Shown here in pieces: positions 38,901-53,900 of a stretch of DNA of 64,000 bases. Below the pieces are notes generated by a model. The model worked only from the letters and a program-made list of their open reading frames with translations. It did not search any database and was not told where the DNA came from. Positions within the stretch are counted from its first letter, which is position 1. The number at the start of each line of letters is the position of its first letter. The stretch comes from Reclinomonas americana ATCC 50394. Lineage: Eukaryota; Jakobida; Jakobea; Jakobida. The position numbers and the translations under genes were made by a program. Location: positions 232,915-296,914 of the forward strand of contig PS015022.1 of assembly GCA_048213135.1 (NCBI GenBank), given 5' to 3'.

Positions 38901-41900
38901 AAAGAGGCGCTCCGTCTGCGATACATGTGCAAGCGATGAGTGTGTGTGCAATACGAATCGGCTGCATAGTCCATTATGCGCACCAGCACTTCACACTTCT
39001 GGATCGGATCACCACTCGGCATGGAGCGATTGACTTGATCGAGCACGCTGCCGAGCACACTGAAGAAGAACTGCAGCGAGTACTGGTAGAGCAGATGCAT
39101 GTCGGCCATTTGCTCCATGGCAAAGTAGATGCGACTGGCGGCCACCGACAGCGGCAGGAAAATGTCACTTGCCTACAAGGGGCAGTGAGCGACAGACAGA
39201 GAGTATCGGCAGCACACGTCGGTCGGCGTACGCAACAGCCAGCAGTTGTTGCATCATCTGGTTGGTCTCGCTCATCTTTTGCGTAATGTCCTCGGCGTCG
39301 CGCTTCAGCCGCTCCATGGTGGCAATCAGTGCGTCGTTTTCCAGCAAGTTGCCCTCGCCCTCCGACAGCGCAGTCAACAGACTCTCCTCCAACTTGCGCA
39401 GCTCCACATCGAGGAAGCCCTTCATACGCAGCATCTCGTTGCGGCGCTCCTCAATGTCCGGGCGCACGACCTGTGTGCCAGGGAGGCTTTAAGAAAAACA
39501 TGTCGTGTCCCGTAGCAACACATGATCCACCCCACCTTCAGAATCTGCGCCATGGACTGACTCTGCAGGCTCGACGGCGTCACGGTAAAGTTGACAAATG
39601 TGACGCGGCTGCACAGGTCGGGCGGGAACTGCACAGTCGGATCGCGTGTCGACAGGAACACACTGCAGATATTCGACAAGAGTCAGTCATCATCGATCAC
39701 ACGCACGCATCAACACAACACGCACGTGAAAGTCGGCGAGAAATCAATGTCGCCCTTGGGCAGCTGGATCAGCTGGCGACCATTGTTGCGCTGGTACTCC
39801 TTGTTGAGCACCGGATTGAGAATCGGATCAAAGCTCTCCACATCCTGAATGAGCAGCGGGTTGCCGAAACGCAGCGCGCGCTCGAGGTGGTGGTGGAACG
39901 ACGGGTCAAGGAAACTGGTCTTCGCAATGTTGTTGGCCTTGTACGTGTTCATGAGGAAGGCGCATCCTTGGCCAGACGGATCGATGATCAGCGGGTAGCG
40001 GTTGTAGCGGTGCAGGATAATCGCATTCTCCTCGCACAGCTCATCCGCCGGCAGCCGCTGCTCCTGCCACTGCAGGCGCTGCTCGGGGCGAGCCAAAAAG
40101 TCCACCACATTCAACTCCAGCTGGAATGCAATCTGGGCCGTCTGCAGGAACTTTTCCCACTTCTGTGTACGGCAGCAGCACACGTGAGAATGAATGCCCA
40201 CATGGATAACACGAGAGTGATGAGTAGATGACACGAACCGGAAGCAGCACTGTGTGACGATAGTGCTCGTCAAAGTAGCCAATGTAGGCAATGAATGCGG
40301 AGGCCATCAGCGAGTCTGCAGGCGCACAGTCAATTGCCAGACACTGAAGCGCCATAAAGAAAGCAGGGAAAATCCGACGCACCTCCGACCACGGTGGTCA
40401 TCTGCTGGTCGCAATTGTCACGCTGCGACGCCCACCTCGACTTCTCCACCGACAGGTTCTGCATCAGGCGTGTGGAGCGATCGACCTTGTCCTTGACCGT
40501 CGCCATTTCCGCCTGCAATCGTGGGGAGCATGTCAGAAAACGGACGACAAGCGTCGAGAAAAGAAGGCAGAGATTCACCTTGATCAACTGGCCCTGCGCA
40601 ATCAGCTGGCTGAATTCGTCCTTCAGCTTGCCAATGCGGCGCTCGAGATCGTTGACCATCTCGTCGTACACACGCTTCTGGTCTTCGAGCTCGCGACCCT
40701 GCGAAATCAGCTGCTCGACCTCCTGCTGCAGCGGGGCCACACGATCGAGAATGTCCGAGTAGTCAATGAGGGCAGTGACCCATTTGACCATTGGACCGCA
40801 AGCCTGTGCGCGCGTGCAAGCAAATCAACAAAAGAAATATCAATGCGCAGAAAGACAGATGCGCCCCACACGCACCTTGGAGCCATTGTTGACTTTCTCA
40901 AAGGTAAAGTTCGGGTTCTCCAAGTACAGCGAGCGGAGACGCGCACGAGAGCGATCGTCAATCGGTGAACGCGACGGATCCAGCTCGACCAGCGACGCAA
41001 TGAAACCCTCGGCACGGATGGCGGCACGCATCTCAGACCAGTCTGGCGGCTTTTGCATCGATGGATCTGTTCGAGAAAAATTAAATGTCAGCTTGACACC
41101 GAAAAAGCGCAGCACTCCACCGACAATCTCGTCACACGCAACTCAAGCACATGAGCACGGCGCCGAGTGCGAGCTTGACGACGTCGGGCGGATTGGCCAG
41201 CGCACGCATTTCGTTCATGTGGCTACGCGTGATACCACGCACAGCTGCCTTGGCGTCCTCCAGCGCCGGCTCAGCGCGCAGCAGATCGCGAGTGGCCTCC
41301 TCTTGACGACGCTACATCACCCCCCGCCAAACTCATACTGTCAGCAACAACGGAACGAAAAACGACGCATGCTCAGCACATTGCCACGCTCACTGACCTC
41401 CACTTCGCCACGCTGCTGCATGACTTGGCGACCGAGTTGCTCGGCACCGCGTCGCTTCTCCTCGGCCACCTGCTGATCCTGCAGAATCTGCTTCAGCTTG
41501 TCATCGGCCTCCTGATTCTTGCGCGCCAGCAGAGCCTCGCTCTCGCTCAGCGTCTTGCGCATGGCCACCACCTGCACCCAGCGGATCAGCACACAAAAAA
41601 ACACACTCCGACAAATACCACCACACACAAACACAACACACACCGTCGCCTCGGTCTCCTGCAGCTTGTCGAGACCCGAGTTGAGATGGCGGCGCTTGGC
41701 GAGCACTCCGCCGCGCTTCTCCTTGTACAGCGCGCGGAAATGCTGAATCATGTCGAGATAGTGGCGTGGCGTGATGTAGTTCATGCGACCCTGACGAAGT
41801 GACAGGCGCTTGCTGGCATCGAGGCACGACTTGTGCACGTGCACCAGGTACGACACCAACATGTTGCGCTTGGCCTCCTCATCGCTGCCGTCCAGGAACT

Positions 41901-44900
41901 CGACAAAGTTGGTGAACTCGTCGCCGACCTGCTGCAGCGCGTGGTCGCTCCACGTGCCGAACCAGTCAATCACACAGCGATTGAACAGAGCGGGCGAGGT
42001 GGCGGCGCGGTTCGAGAAATCGTCGCTCGACGGGTTCATGGTGAAGACCACGTGCAGATTTTGTTGCACCTGCACGAGTCGAGCAGTGAGTGCGCGACGC
42101 ACGACACAGATGGAGAACTTCCCACACGGGTGCATCATCATCACCTGCTGCGTAAAGTACTTGTACAGCTCGGTCTCCGAGTCCAACATGAAGGAGCGCT
42201 CTGGCGCCACCTCACGCATCTGACTCATCAGCGACGTGTACTCCTCGTCCTCAAACAGACCAGGCACCTGCGTGAAACCATCCGTTCAGCACAAGCTCAT
42301 CGCAAACACGAGAGGAGGAGAACCACAGACCTCGCCGCTGGCCAGCAGTGCATTCATGTACTCCAAGAACGACGACTCGAGCACATTGCTCTCGTCAAAG
42401 ATGAAGCACACTTTCTCGCCCTTGACACCAGCCTGGCGCATCACTTGGCGCAGATCCTTCTTGAAGTCCTCGCCACTGTATCCGCTGTGTGCCTTGATCT
42501 GGAACACATTCATGCCGTTCTTCCACGCCACAAAGCGCGACAGCACCGTCTTGCCGGCACCACTGACGCCGACAAGCAGCAAGTGGCCGAGCGGCTGCTT
42601 TAGCACGCGGTCAATGCGCAATACGTGATCGAGGACACTGTCAAAGACGACCAGCTGTGGCCAGAGCTGCTGCGTCAGCATCCAAACACATACAACAGGA
42701 ACAATCACCAAAAGGACGACAGACCTCCAGTTGCACTTGCTCCTCGGCAAACTCCTTCAGGCGAGCCTGCACGTACGCACGCAGTTGCTCCTGCTCCACT
42801 GAAGTGTACGTGCGCGACAGCCAGTCGGTGAACAAGATCGGGCGCTGCAGGCACGAAGGGTTGGCCTGCGGGAAGTGGCGGCGAGCGACCTCGTCAATCG
42901 TCATGTCGGTCCAGTCGCGCTCCTCCTCCTCCACGAGGCGATCGCGGAAGAGACGGAGACCCTCGTGCACCCACAGGCGCACGAATTGCTGCGAGAGATA
43001 ACCAAAGGTTAGAAACAATCCAGGTAAGAAGCACTGTGGTGAAACAAACGCACCTCGGGAGTGATGGACGGCGCGTGCTTCATGGCCTCATTCAGCGCAC
43101 GCGTCCAGCGGCTCAGCTCACGAGGCGAATACACGTAGTGCGGCTGAATGTCGGGCGTGAAGCGTGTCTGCGAGCGCGTGTAGAACTCCACCTGTACAGC
43201 GATGCAGGAACAGCAATCAGCATTCATCAGAACCTCCCCACCACCTCGCTCAGTGCCGGACTGCACGCAACCATGGCATTCGCAATGGCGTCGCCAAAGA
43301 AGGAGATCTCCGGAGTGCGTTGCACCAGGGCACGCGACATGGTGCCGTAGATTTGCACCAGCGACGGTGGTGCCGGGAAGTCGACGTACAGAATCGGCGC
43401 GTGGCGCAGGAAGCGGTGCGACAGCGGCACACGACCCGGATCGGTCGGCGGGTTGCAGGCACCAACAAACTGTGCGACGACAGCAGAAATGATCAGCGAC
43501 GGCTCCCTCGATGCACACGCAGGCGATTCTATCGAAAACTCACCTGAATGCGCTCGGCGCGCACAAAGGCATTGTCTTCCGCACTGCACACGCGGAAACA
43601 GAGGGTGTAAACTTCTCACACTCAGTAAATGAAGAGGCGCTTGACTCACCGCCAGAAGCCGCCGTGCTCAATGAGCTGACGCAAGAACGAGATGACGCGC
43701 TGCGTTCCGTACTTGTCCTCGCCCGGCAAGTTGATTTCGTCGCAGAAGAAGATCAGCCACACTCCCGGCTGCTTCGGGTGCACCACCATGCCGTCTCCGG
43801 TCTTCTTGAACACGCAGTGTTGATCCATGGTCTTCAGAATCAACTCGGGTGTCGTGGTCTTGGAGAAGTTGAGGAACTCGACCTGCGGCAAAAGAAAAAT
43901 GCGTCTGCTCAGCCGCCACTATCGATCAACGAGAGAGAAAAGGGAAAGATTGCACACCTGGAACTCGGTCAAGTGCCGCAACACAGCGGTCAGGGTCATG
44001 GTCTTGCCAGAGCCAGGCGGGCCGCACAGAATGACGGGCTTGTGCGCCTGGATCCAGTAGCGCAGCACGTCTTCGTGGCGCACCGTGTCCAACGTCGGCA
44101 CCACCACGTCGGTGGCTGCGATGAGGGCGAGAGTGGTTAGCGCGCAGCTCCACTTCAGCAGAAAGGAAACTGTCAGCACAAACCGGCAATCTTGTCCGGG
44201 CTGAGCGGAATGGTGGGAACACGGCTAATGTACGGCTGCCACGAGCCGTCCTCGATGCGCACGTCAAACTCGTACAGATTGGCCGGCGGCAACTGCACAC
44301 GGGCATGCGAGTCAGAAGCAAAAAAAATCAATGGACGCCGACAGCAGAATCAACCCCGAGCCAACCTCCATCTCCGCATAACCAGAAATGGCGTGTGCCA
44401 GCTCGTCACGTCCCTTGTACGGCAGGCTGCCACCTGCACGCGCGCACAAACACACCAAAGTGTGAGACAATCGAGGTGATGCACCAAAAATCATGCACAT
44501 CAACGCACCAAAGCCCCACAACAGCGAGTACAACAGCTTCTTGGTCATGTAGGCACGCAGATGCTCGCCGTAGATCGGGAATGCCGAGTTGCGCTGGTTG
44601 TGGTCGAGCACAGACACAATGCTCTCTTGCAGCAGCGACAGGAAGGCGTTGAGAGCGGAGAACGGCGTCACGTCCATAATGTGCAGGCTGACTTGCAGCG
44701 TCGACTGCAGCGCGCGCGACACCAAGGAGCCGTTCTCGAACAGCGGCGCAATAATGTCGGCAATCGCCTGCTGCGTCGCCAGCGATTCTTGCAGGCGCTG
44801 ACTCATTGTCGAGTTGCCCGCTGACTTGTCGACAAACTGTGCAGTTGAATGCTGCGCCGCCTCCATGATGGCCAAGCTGCGACACGAAAGAAAGAGACAG

Positions 44901-47900
44901 AGACGATGAGCGTCTGTCTCGTGCTGGTGAGAGAAAGAAGAGCACACACCTCGCGGCATCGGCGTCCAGTGGCACATGACGCAGACGAGTCAAAAAGTGC
45001 TGCAGCACCATGTACGGCGACACCTCATTGTCGCTGAACCACACCATGCCGCAACGACTGACCGTGGCCAGCGTGGCGTAGCGCAGATCCTTTCGGAACC
45101 GAAAAATACAAGTAAGCCACCAGACAACTGCACAAACATGCTTTGCAAGTAAGGGGAACCGACCTGCACTTCGAACACGATGCGCACATTGCCCGGCAGC
45201 GCCAGACGCTCGCCATTCGGCAACGTCAGCAACTTGTTGTCGTCGAGCACCGAGTTGAGGTTCTCCACCCACTCCGGATCCACATCGCCATCAAACACAA
45301 TCCAGTGCGCGCACTCGCCCTCGCCACGCACATTGTCGAGAATCTTGCGCAGAATGTGCGTAAACACACCATCGGTCCACTCGCGCGTGGTTGAGTCGAG
45401 CGTGCCGTACAACTCGTCCTTGGACATAGACTTGGCATCGATAACGTACGACTTGAACTGCGTGCCCGTCGTCCGCTGCAGCGCCTTCAGCAGCACCGTG
45501 CGGGCGCAAGTCTTGCCGGAGCCCGAAGGACCGACCAGCATGAGACCGTGGTGAATGCGCTGAATCTGGTTGAGCTGGCGGATCTTTTCGGCCCACGAGC
45601 CCGTGTACATCAGGTGATGCTGGCGGCACACCTACACAGAACCAAATATAAGGACAAGCACAAATACGACAAAGAAATGGGCACACGCACCTCGTGCAGC
45701 TGCGTCTCCAGCGCCTCGTCAACGGAACGCTCCAGATCCGCACCGGGGAACACGTCGGTGAGCAGCGAACGAAGCAGCGGGATATCGTCGGCCACCAACT
45801 TGGGCTCCACCGTGTTGACGACGGCGCGCATCAAAATGTCACGCTCGCCAATCGCCAGTTGCTCTGCACGACGACACGCACTCAGCAACGAGAACTCAAT
45901 CTCCGCATTGCTACGCGCGCACGACTCACCGCTGTCGGCCGTCTGCGCGGCTTCGCCGACGAGCATGCGCTTCATCACACCGGCAGAGACCAGCACGCTC
46001 TTCAGCGCACGCAGACCAAAATCGTAGTGCGTCTGAGTCGACAGCTGGTCATTGCACAGCTCAAAGAGCGGCACGATCTTGCGAGCCAGCGCCTCGGCAG
46101 TGCGGAAACCCTGCGAGAAAAGCATGACCTGCGCAATCATCTCACGGTCTGGCTTGACCATGGCAATGCTGCGGAAGAGCTGCTTGAGGTTGTCGGGCAG
46201 ATTGCGACGACCGGCGTAGCCAGGGTTCATGGTCACAAAAATACCAGTCTCCGGCGACACATTCACCGGGCGGTCCAGCAAAACGGTCTGGAACGTCTGC
46301 GATCGCAGTGCCACCTGGATGGCTTGGATCTGTGGCAAAATCGCGAGTGGTGAACGGGTGAGAGAAGCAAACCAAGAGAGATGGAGAGAAAAAGGAGGCA
46401 AACCTGCGACGAGACGGCCGACAAAATGACCTCCTCCAGACGGTTGAATTCATCAAAGCAGCCCCACGCGCCGCACATGCACAGTCCGAGGAAAATGCGA
46501 CCCATGGCCTTGAAATCAAAGTTCTCGTCGCAATTGAACACCTGCGTGCGCAAATGTGAGTGACTCCCGACATCCGTCACCGTGAGCAGCCAACACCTGC
46601 ACTGACCAGCACAAACTTGCCGAGCATCGTGCCCAACGCCTTGACGGTTTCCGTCTTTCCGGTACCGGCCGGACCGAACGGGCTGCCACCCAGACGCGCA
46701 TTCAGAGCCTGTGCAATCGGCTCCGATTAGCAAGCTCTACGTGCAAAACACACACGTAAACACGCGCGAACCTGCGTGAGCGTGAGGAAACAGCGATCCG
46801 TCAGCGGAGTCTGCACCAGGCGATCGACGACGCCAAGATACTCAAAGCCGTAGGTGAAGGCGGCGTTGGCGACGCGCACCACCAGCCGCTTGTCCACCTC
46901 GCGTTCCGACTCCTGCCAGTAGAATCGCATGTAGTACAGCCAGGCAAAGTCCTTTGGGTTGTCAATGTGGTCTTGGATGAGGCGGCGATTGAGATCGCGG
47001 TGGTGCACCAACTCCGTGATCTGTGCAGATAACGAGTGTTGGTCTCCATCGCCCCAAAGTGTGCAAGCGGATAAAACGGCATGTGGGCACGCACCAAATG
47101 CTCAAACTTGCGACGCAGCAACGGATTGGCTTCCACCAGCACCACGTCGGCAAGGATGCTCAGCAGGCGCTCGACAGTCGCCAACAGCGACTGCAGTGTC
47201 AGGTCATCTGCCACAAAGCGAATATTAGCGACTCACCACATTCCATTGACACAAAGGCACTCACCAGCCGAGTTGGGCGCTGAGCTGTGCTTCAGCGACT
47301 GCATGTGCACCAAGATGCGCTCGAGGGTCTCCGAGAAGACCACTTGCGTGGCGAGCACCACCACCTGATCGGGGTACGCGGCCACCCACTGACGGAACTC
47401 CTCGTGCACAATGCTGTTGCCGCCGGCCAGGAACAAACCGTCCAAGGCGCGAATCGCCTGCCCGGTCATGGTGGCCAGTGTCGTTCGCAGACTCTTCTCC
47501 ACCTTTGCCAGCCACTCGTTCACCTTTGGTGCCTCCTTGATGACGATGCGAGTGGACAGCTTGATGTCCTCGGCCTCCGACGAAGCGACGCCAGTGATGA
47601 CGCCGTCGGGGGTGGACTCGTCGCCGCCACTGTCGGTGGCGAACGAAGCCAGTCCGGCAAACATCTTCTTCAGATGCTTGGCGACCTTCAGCGGCTCCTT
47701 GCCGTGGCCGAGAATCTCCAGCAAGTCTTCGTCGCCGACAAAGTACAGACGCGGGAAGGCTGCGCGTTGCTTCTCCAGGAACTGCCGACCAGCAACAACA
47801 GCTACGTCAGAACAAAGGCACACACGCCAATGCGTGCCACAAAAAAACATCAACGCAACGTCGCCCAGCAGCTTTTGGATCTTGGACAGGAGGCCGGCGT

Positions 47901-50900
47901 ACGAGTCGAGATTGCGTTGCAGGTCGGGCAGATTGATGACCTCCAGCACGAATGGACGCTTGTGCACGGCCTTCATGAGGTCACGCAGCGAGTCCTGCAC
48001 GCCGCGGAACTTGGTGCTCTCGTGCGGCATCTCCAGGTTGATCTCGGGTGACGACGAGAAAATGCCCTCCAGATACACGTACCGACTGCAAATGGACGAC
48101 GAATCAGTGATAGCGTACAACAAAGCAGCTGCGGTGAAAACACGCACTCACCGCTGCACGTCAATCCACGTGTCAAACACCACACGCACACGCCCGAGCT
48201 TGTCCTCGAGGCTGGTGGCCTCGTCGGTGAACTCCTTAAAGTAGGGCGACATGCGCATGGCGGCGAGGTTGTTCAGGTCTTCGTTGACGTTGTCGAAGAT
48301 GGCCTCCCACGTGGTGGCGCGAATGAGATGCATCATGCGGCGGAACTCGATCAGCTCGAGCTCGAACTTGTCCCAGCGCGACTTGACGCCATTCAAAAAG
48401 TTCTCCAGCGCCAACTCGCCCTGCGCCACACGCAGCACCTCGCGCACAGCCTGCTCGTGATGCTGCAGATCCCAGCTGTAGACGATGCCGAGAGTCAGCT
48501 CGGCCAGCCGAATGGGGCGCTTGAGACGTGCCGACAGCAGCTCCCAGTGACGCTTGCGCATCGAGTCGCCACGCAGATCGCCGAGCAGCGGATTGATCTT
48601 GATGTAGGAGCGGACCAGCGTGCGGAAATGCAACACTGGCGCATACTCCTGCATCCACGTCGGCAGCGCGTTGACCTCCTGGATGAATTGCTCCAGACGG
48701 GCACGCAGTCTGTGTGCGGGTATTCAACGTGTGAGCAACAACACATTCAATTCAAGAGAGTTGCCTCGCGCAAATCGCGCAACTGGCTGACGAGAATCGA
48801 GTTGAACGCCGTCTTCTCCTTCATCTCGTTGAGCTGTGCGTGCAGCGCTTCCACAGCCGTCCACACCTCCTTTTGCATGCGCACGTCGTCGACAGTGGCA
48901 TTGAGGCTGGAAGCAGAATGAGTGCGCGTGGGGGAAGCGGGATCGGAGAAATGTGAGAAGAGCAGTAGGTCCGTACCGATCAATGTCGTGAATGTCGAGA
49001 TCGAGAGCCTCCTTGGCGCGGACAACGCGCTCAAAGTCCTCGCGCAGTCGCGCAATGCGAGAATCGAACTGCGAGAGAATGCGGAGGGCCTCGGCAGGCG
49101 GAATGTCGCCAGTGGCCGGGCGGCTCTCCAGCCACTCGTTCTGGAAGCCCTTGATGCGGCGGTCCAGGTCGCTCTCGTCTTCCAGCACCTAAACAACAGA
49201 GACAGCAGATGTATCGTTAGCGATGTCCATAAAGGAGCCTTTGATTCGTGACAAACCTGGTTCTGCAGCTGCTGCATCATGCTCTGCATGGTCTCCCAGC
49301 GGCGCTCGAACACGGCGGTGAATGCATCCCACTCGCCCTCCAGTTGCTCGGCGTAGCGCCAGTGCTCACCCAGCGGGTACCGCGAATCACGGAGCAGTTT
49401 CTCGCCGGCACGGAAGGTCTTGACTTGCGCACCCCACCTGCATCGACGCCGGCATTGTAAGGCATCATGAGAGCAAAGAAGCTAGAGACCAGATACGCAA
49501 CTCGGGCGAGCGCTTCTTCATCTGCTGCAGCAGCGTCAAGTTGGCCACCGTCTCCTTGATGCCAATGTCGAAGCTGGCCAGCTCCAAGTTGCTGCGCGCC
49601 TCCACCAGCTTGTGGTACAACTCGTCCATGGCGGTGTTGAGCTGGTTGCGGAAGGAGCTGAACAGCAGGCCTTGCCAGTGATCGTACTGCGCGTTGATCT
49701 TCGACTGCACTTGCGAGTAGTCGACAATCACGGCGCCAAACGAGTGCACCGTGTCGGCCGTGTCCACCACCTCACGAGCATGCGTGAAGCTTGCCAGCAG
49801 AGCCTCCCATTTCTGCGCAACATCTCGCGGTGGTGAGTGCATGACAGCAACGACCACACCACCATCGCGTGCACGACATCGTCAAACCTGCAAGTCGTGA
49901 CCCAGCTTGGTCTGCACAGTGTTGGGGTCCATGTCCCACAGCGCCTGGTAGCGCAACCAGGTGGCGACGTAGGCTGACACCTCGCTGACCTATTATTATG
50001 TGCACATGAAATGAGCAGCGAAGCGCAGATATCTCTTCACGTTGACGACCACCGCACCTTGTCCTCCAGCACCACGTAGCACTTTTGCAGCACACCTTCC
50101 GGCAGCTTGCGCGCAGCGCTGCGGTACGAGGAATCCTGCTGCGTGGTGGAGCCACCGAGGGCGCTCTCGAGACGCGAGCTTTGCACACGCTCAATGGAGG
50201 TCACAGCGGACATGAGCTCGTGAAGCTTCTTGATCCAGTGCAGGCGCACGTCCTCAATCGACGGCCGCACATACATGGCGCGCATACGCAGGCCAATAGT
50301 GATGGAGTACGGCTGCAGTTCCACATGAACACCACGCTCTGTCGGCTCCGGCTCGTCCTGAAAATTGGAGGGTGAGTACAACGCGGTTCTCCCACATGCG
50401 CTCTCGGTGTGACACGAGACGCAACATCACCACCCGACATGAAATCATCACGCTCGGTGGCCGACGCGCTGAGGCGCAAGAACTCGCGCAGCCACGACTG
50501 CAGCGCCTCACTCAGACGCTGCGTCAGCGCACCCTCGACCTCCACATCCAACTTCTCCGTCCACGCTCGCATGTTCGGCAAGCCATCGACAATCATGTCG
50601 TCCACAATCTGCACTCCACCAAGTCAGCAAACTGTGAAAAGAGGGGAACGAGAGGAATGGGTCGGACCTTCTGAATGGCCTCCACCGACGCACGCAGAGC
50701 GGGTCCATTGTACGGCGCGGTGTGCAAGTTGCGCAGGTGACCCTGAATGACTCGGCGCTTCTCGGCAATCGAGCTGACACGGTCGTTGAACTTAACGGCA
50801 CGGTCAATGAGCTTCTTGGTGTAGTCCTCCAGGGTCTTCATCGGCTCGTCCCAGCGCGTGGAAAAGCCCTTGGCCAACTCGCGCTGCACGTGCTGAATCT

Positions 50901-53900
50901 CCTCTGCGCGCGGCGCACGACTGGCAAGTCAGCTCACCACCACCGCTCCTGAGAGAAATCAAAAGATACGAACCGGCAAGCAGTGGGAAAATGTTGTCGT
51001 CCACCTGCTCAAAAGTGCGCTGAATGGTGTGCAGTGTCTCCGTCAAGGCCACCGCACGCGGCTCCACCTGTGACATGAAAAACGTATGAGTGAGGGAATT
51101 CGCGACACAAAAGCGAGCAGGAATGCAAGCGAGACGACGAACATCAATGGCGGCAATGGCAAAACCCATGATCTTGTTCGGCACCTCGCGCGACACGCGC
51201 AGCCACTTGAAGTTGCGGATTTCCGTAATGAGCGTCGACACGTCGGGGTCAAAGTTGACCTGCAGTGCGTAGCGCTCCGTGGCACCGGCACGCGCAATGG
51301 CAGCCGACACCACACCACCACTGCTACCGTCGACACGCTCGTCGTTGCGGATGATCTGTGTGTGATGCAACGCAGGACCTCAGAGAGCTGCACAGACTGC
51401 CAAAGCGGGACGGTCACGCACGTTGAAAATCTTGCCCGACACGACAAAGCCGTCGCGCTGGCTACCACCCACAATGCTCCACGAGTTCATGCGACGATCC
51501 ACATCGCGGGCCCACTCTTCAATGTGCTGTCAACGGGAACAAAGAGACTGAGTTCAACAGTTGCGGCAAGGAGCGAAATGAAAAAATGCCCGCAACATTC
51601 TTGATGCCCTGCTTGATGAGCTCGCGGAACTGCTCGCAGTGCTCACGCAAGCTGTTTTCCTCTCGCTGAGTGTGACCAATCTCCAGTGCGCGGACAATTA
51701 CACGCGCTTCACGGTCCATCTCAGTGTAGCGATCGCCACACTCGTTGGTCAGCCATCGGCTGTGCGTGCAGAGCGAGAATGAGTGACCCATTGCACTACT
51801 CATCAATGTACAAGAGGACGCACCGAGCCGAGCTAGCCGCCTCCTCCCACAGCAGCTTGGTGTCGGGATCAGCATGCACGCTCTCCAGGTAAGCCAGCGC
51901 CAGCGCCGTTCCCGAAATGTCGGGGCGCGAGTCCAGCGGCGATTTCTTCACCATTTCCTGTAGTTAGGAGGAGTGAGCATCCATCCACACCGCATGCACA
52001 AGAGAGAGAGAGAGAGAGAGAGAGAGTGCAAAGGAAAGAGGACAAACCGACAGCTTCAGGTAGGGCACGCCGAAAATGTCGGCGAGCGACTCATTGAGTG
52101 TCCAGCCCGAGTCAGCGTGGCGCACGCTCAGCAAGCGCTCCCAGCCCTTGCCAAACACATCCTCCAGGCGGCGCAGATACATGTCGAGCTGGCGCTGAAT
52201 CTGCTTCGCCCAAATGATGGCGCCGGAGACGGACGGCAAGTCACGCAGTCGGCTCATGGACGACGCCTCAGAGTGCTCGTACTGGCGACGGTACTTGTCC
52301 TTCAGCGTGCTAATGTCCTCCTTGACCTTCTGGAACAGCACCGACTGGTACTCCTCAATGGCTGAGCGAATCTTGGGACGGAAGAAGAGCACGTTGATCT
52401 TGGAGAAGATGCGGAACATTTCGTTGGCCGACTTGGCCGCCGACAGACGCTGGCGCAGCGTGAGGCGGATCTGCGACTCGATGCGGTCAATGTGTCGCGT
52501 GTACGTGACCATGGCGTCGGCAAAGCGACCCTCGCCTTTCCACACACATACAGAGGGTGAGTGGAATGCCAAAGGGGGAGGGGGATGGACACTGCTGTTG
52601 CCACTCACCGTCGGGCGACACATCGAGAATGGCGGCGGTCGAGTTGCGCTGCAGCTCGGCGAATGCATCGTCAATGTGGCGAACCAGATCCATGCCGCCG
52701 GCCGCTTGGTGCCAGCCGCTCAGCACCTTGTGGATGACCACACGGAATTCCTGCACGACCACAGTGAGAGAAGAAGAATACAGATGACTATGGTATGGGT
52801 GTGTTGAGATGACGCAACGTGGTGCTGTGCGCGGAAAGCACGCAAGTCCTTCAGGCGCTTGGCCAGGGGAGCGTGCAGTTTTTTCTGCAAGTCACACGAG
52901 TCAGAAAGATGACTTGAGAGACAAGATCCAGTGCACGCGCAGTGCCGCACCTCATTGATCTCCTCGTTCTGGAGGCGCGGATTGACGGTCTTGCGGACAT
53001 CCTCGAGGCCGCGGTCCCACGTGTCAAACAGCTCGCGGCAGTCGCTGGTCTCACGATCGAATTCCTCGTACGGCAGATACATCAGCGCCTTGGACTGGAA
53101 CACCGCAATGAGGCGCTCGGTCAAATCGCGCGACAGTGCCTCGAGCTGCGATGCACAAAAAACCGTGTGAGCCACAAACGACACGACCCGACAAGATGGC
53201 GGCGACAGATACCAACCAGAGAGGTCCAGAACATCTTGACTTCGCCACCGGTACGACCGTGCTTGGCGTTGTTCTTGAGATGGTTGGAGATGGCGGCCGA
53301 GGCACGCTTCGCGCCTGCAGCACACATGCATGATGAGGGATGAACGCAGAAGCGTGTGCGTGCGTGTGGCGCGTGAGCGCGTCGCAACTCTCCACGTCGG
53401 TGGCGGCATACAGGTCCTCGACGGGCAGCTCACGCAGCACGGCGTTGTAGCCACGCACTTTGCTGCGCGCCTGCTCCAGACCGGAATCCTTCAAGCGTGC
53501 CACCTGTGTCTGCTTGCGAGCCTTTTGCAAAATCTCCAGCACCAGCAGCATCTCGGGCCGGTTGAGCTGCGTGTCGATTTCGTTGATCGCGCGCTCCACG
53601 CTGCCCCAGAAGCGGACGTAGTGGATGGTCTTGTGGAACGACGGCGTGCTGTTCGGTGGAGCACGAGTGAGTAGGAGAGGGCATCACTGGTCACCAGCGG
53701 CGGTACGCAACCGAATGTCGGTGACGCGATGGATTTCCGTGACCCAGTCCTTGACGTTGCCCTGCAGAATGGCCAGCACCTCGACGTCCTTGAAGAACGA
53801 CTCGGGCAGCGAGTTGATGCTGATCGTCTGGCCCGTACGGGAACACTGAGAGGGACAAGAGGGGCGTGTGCGTGAGTGGCAGAGTGGAGAAGAGAAGTGT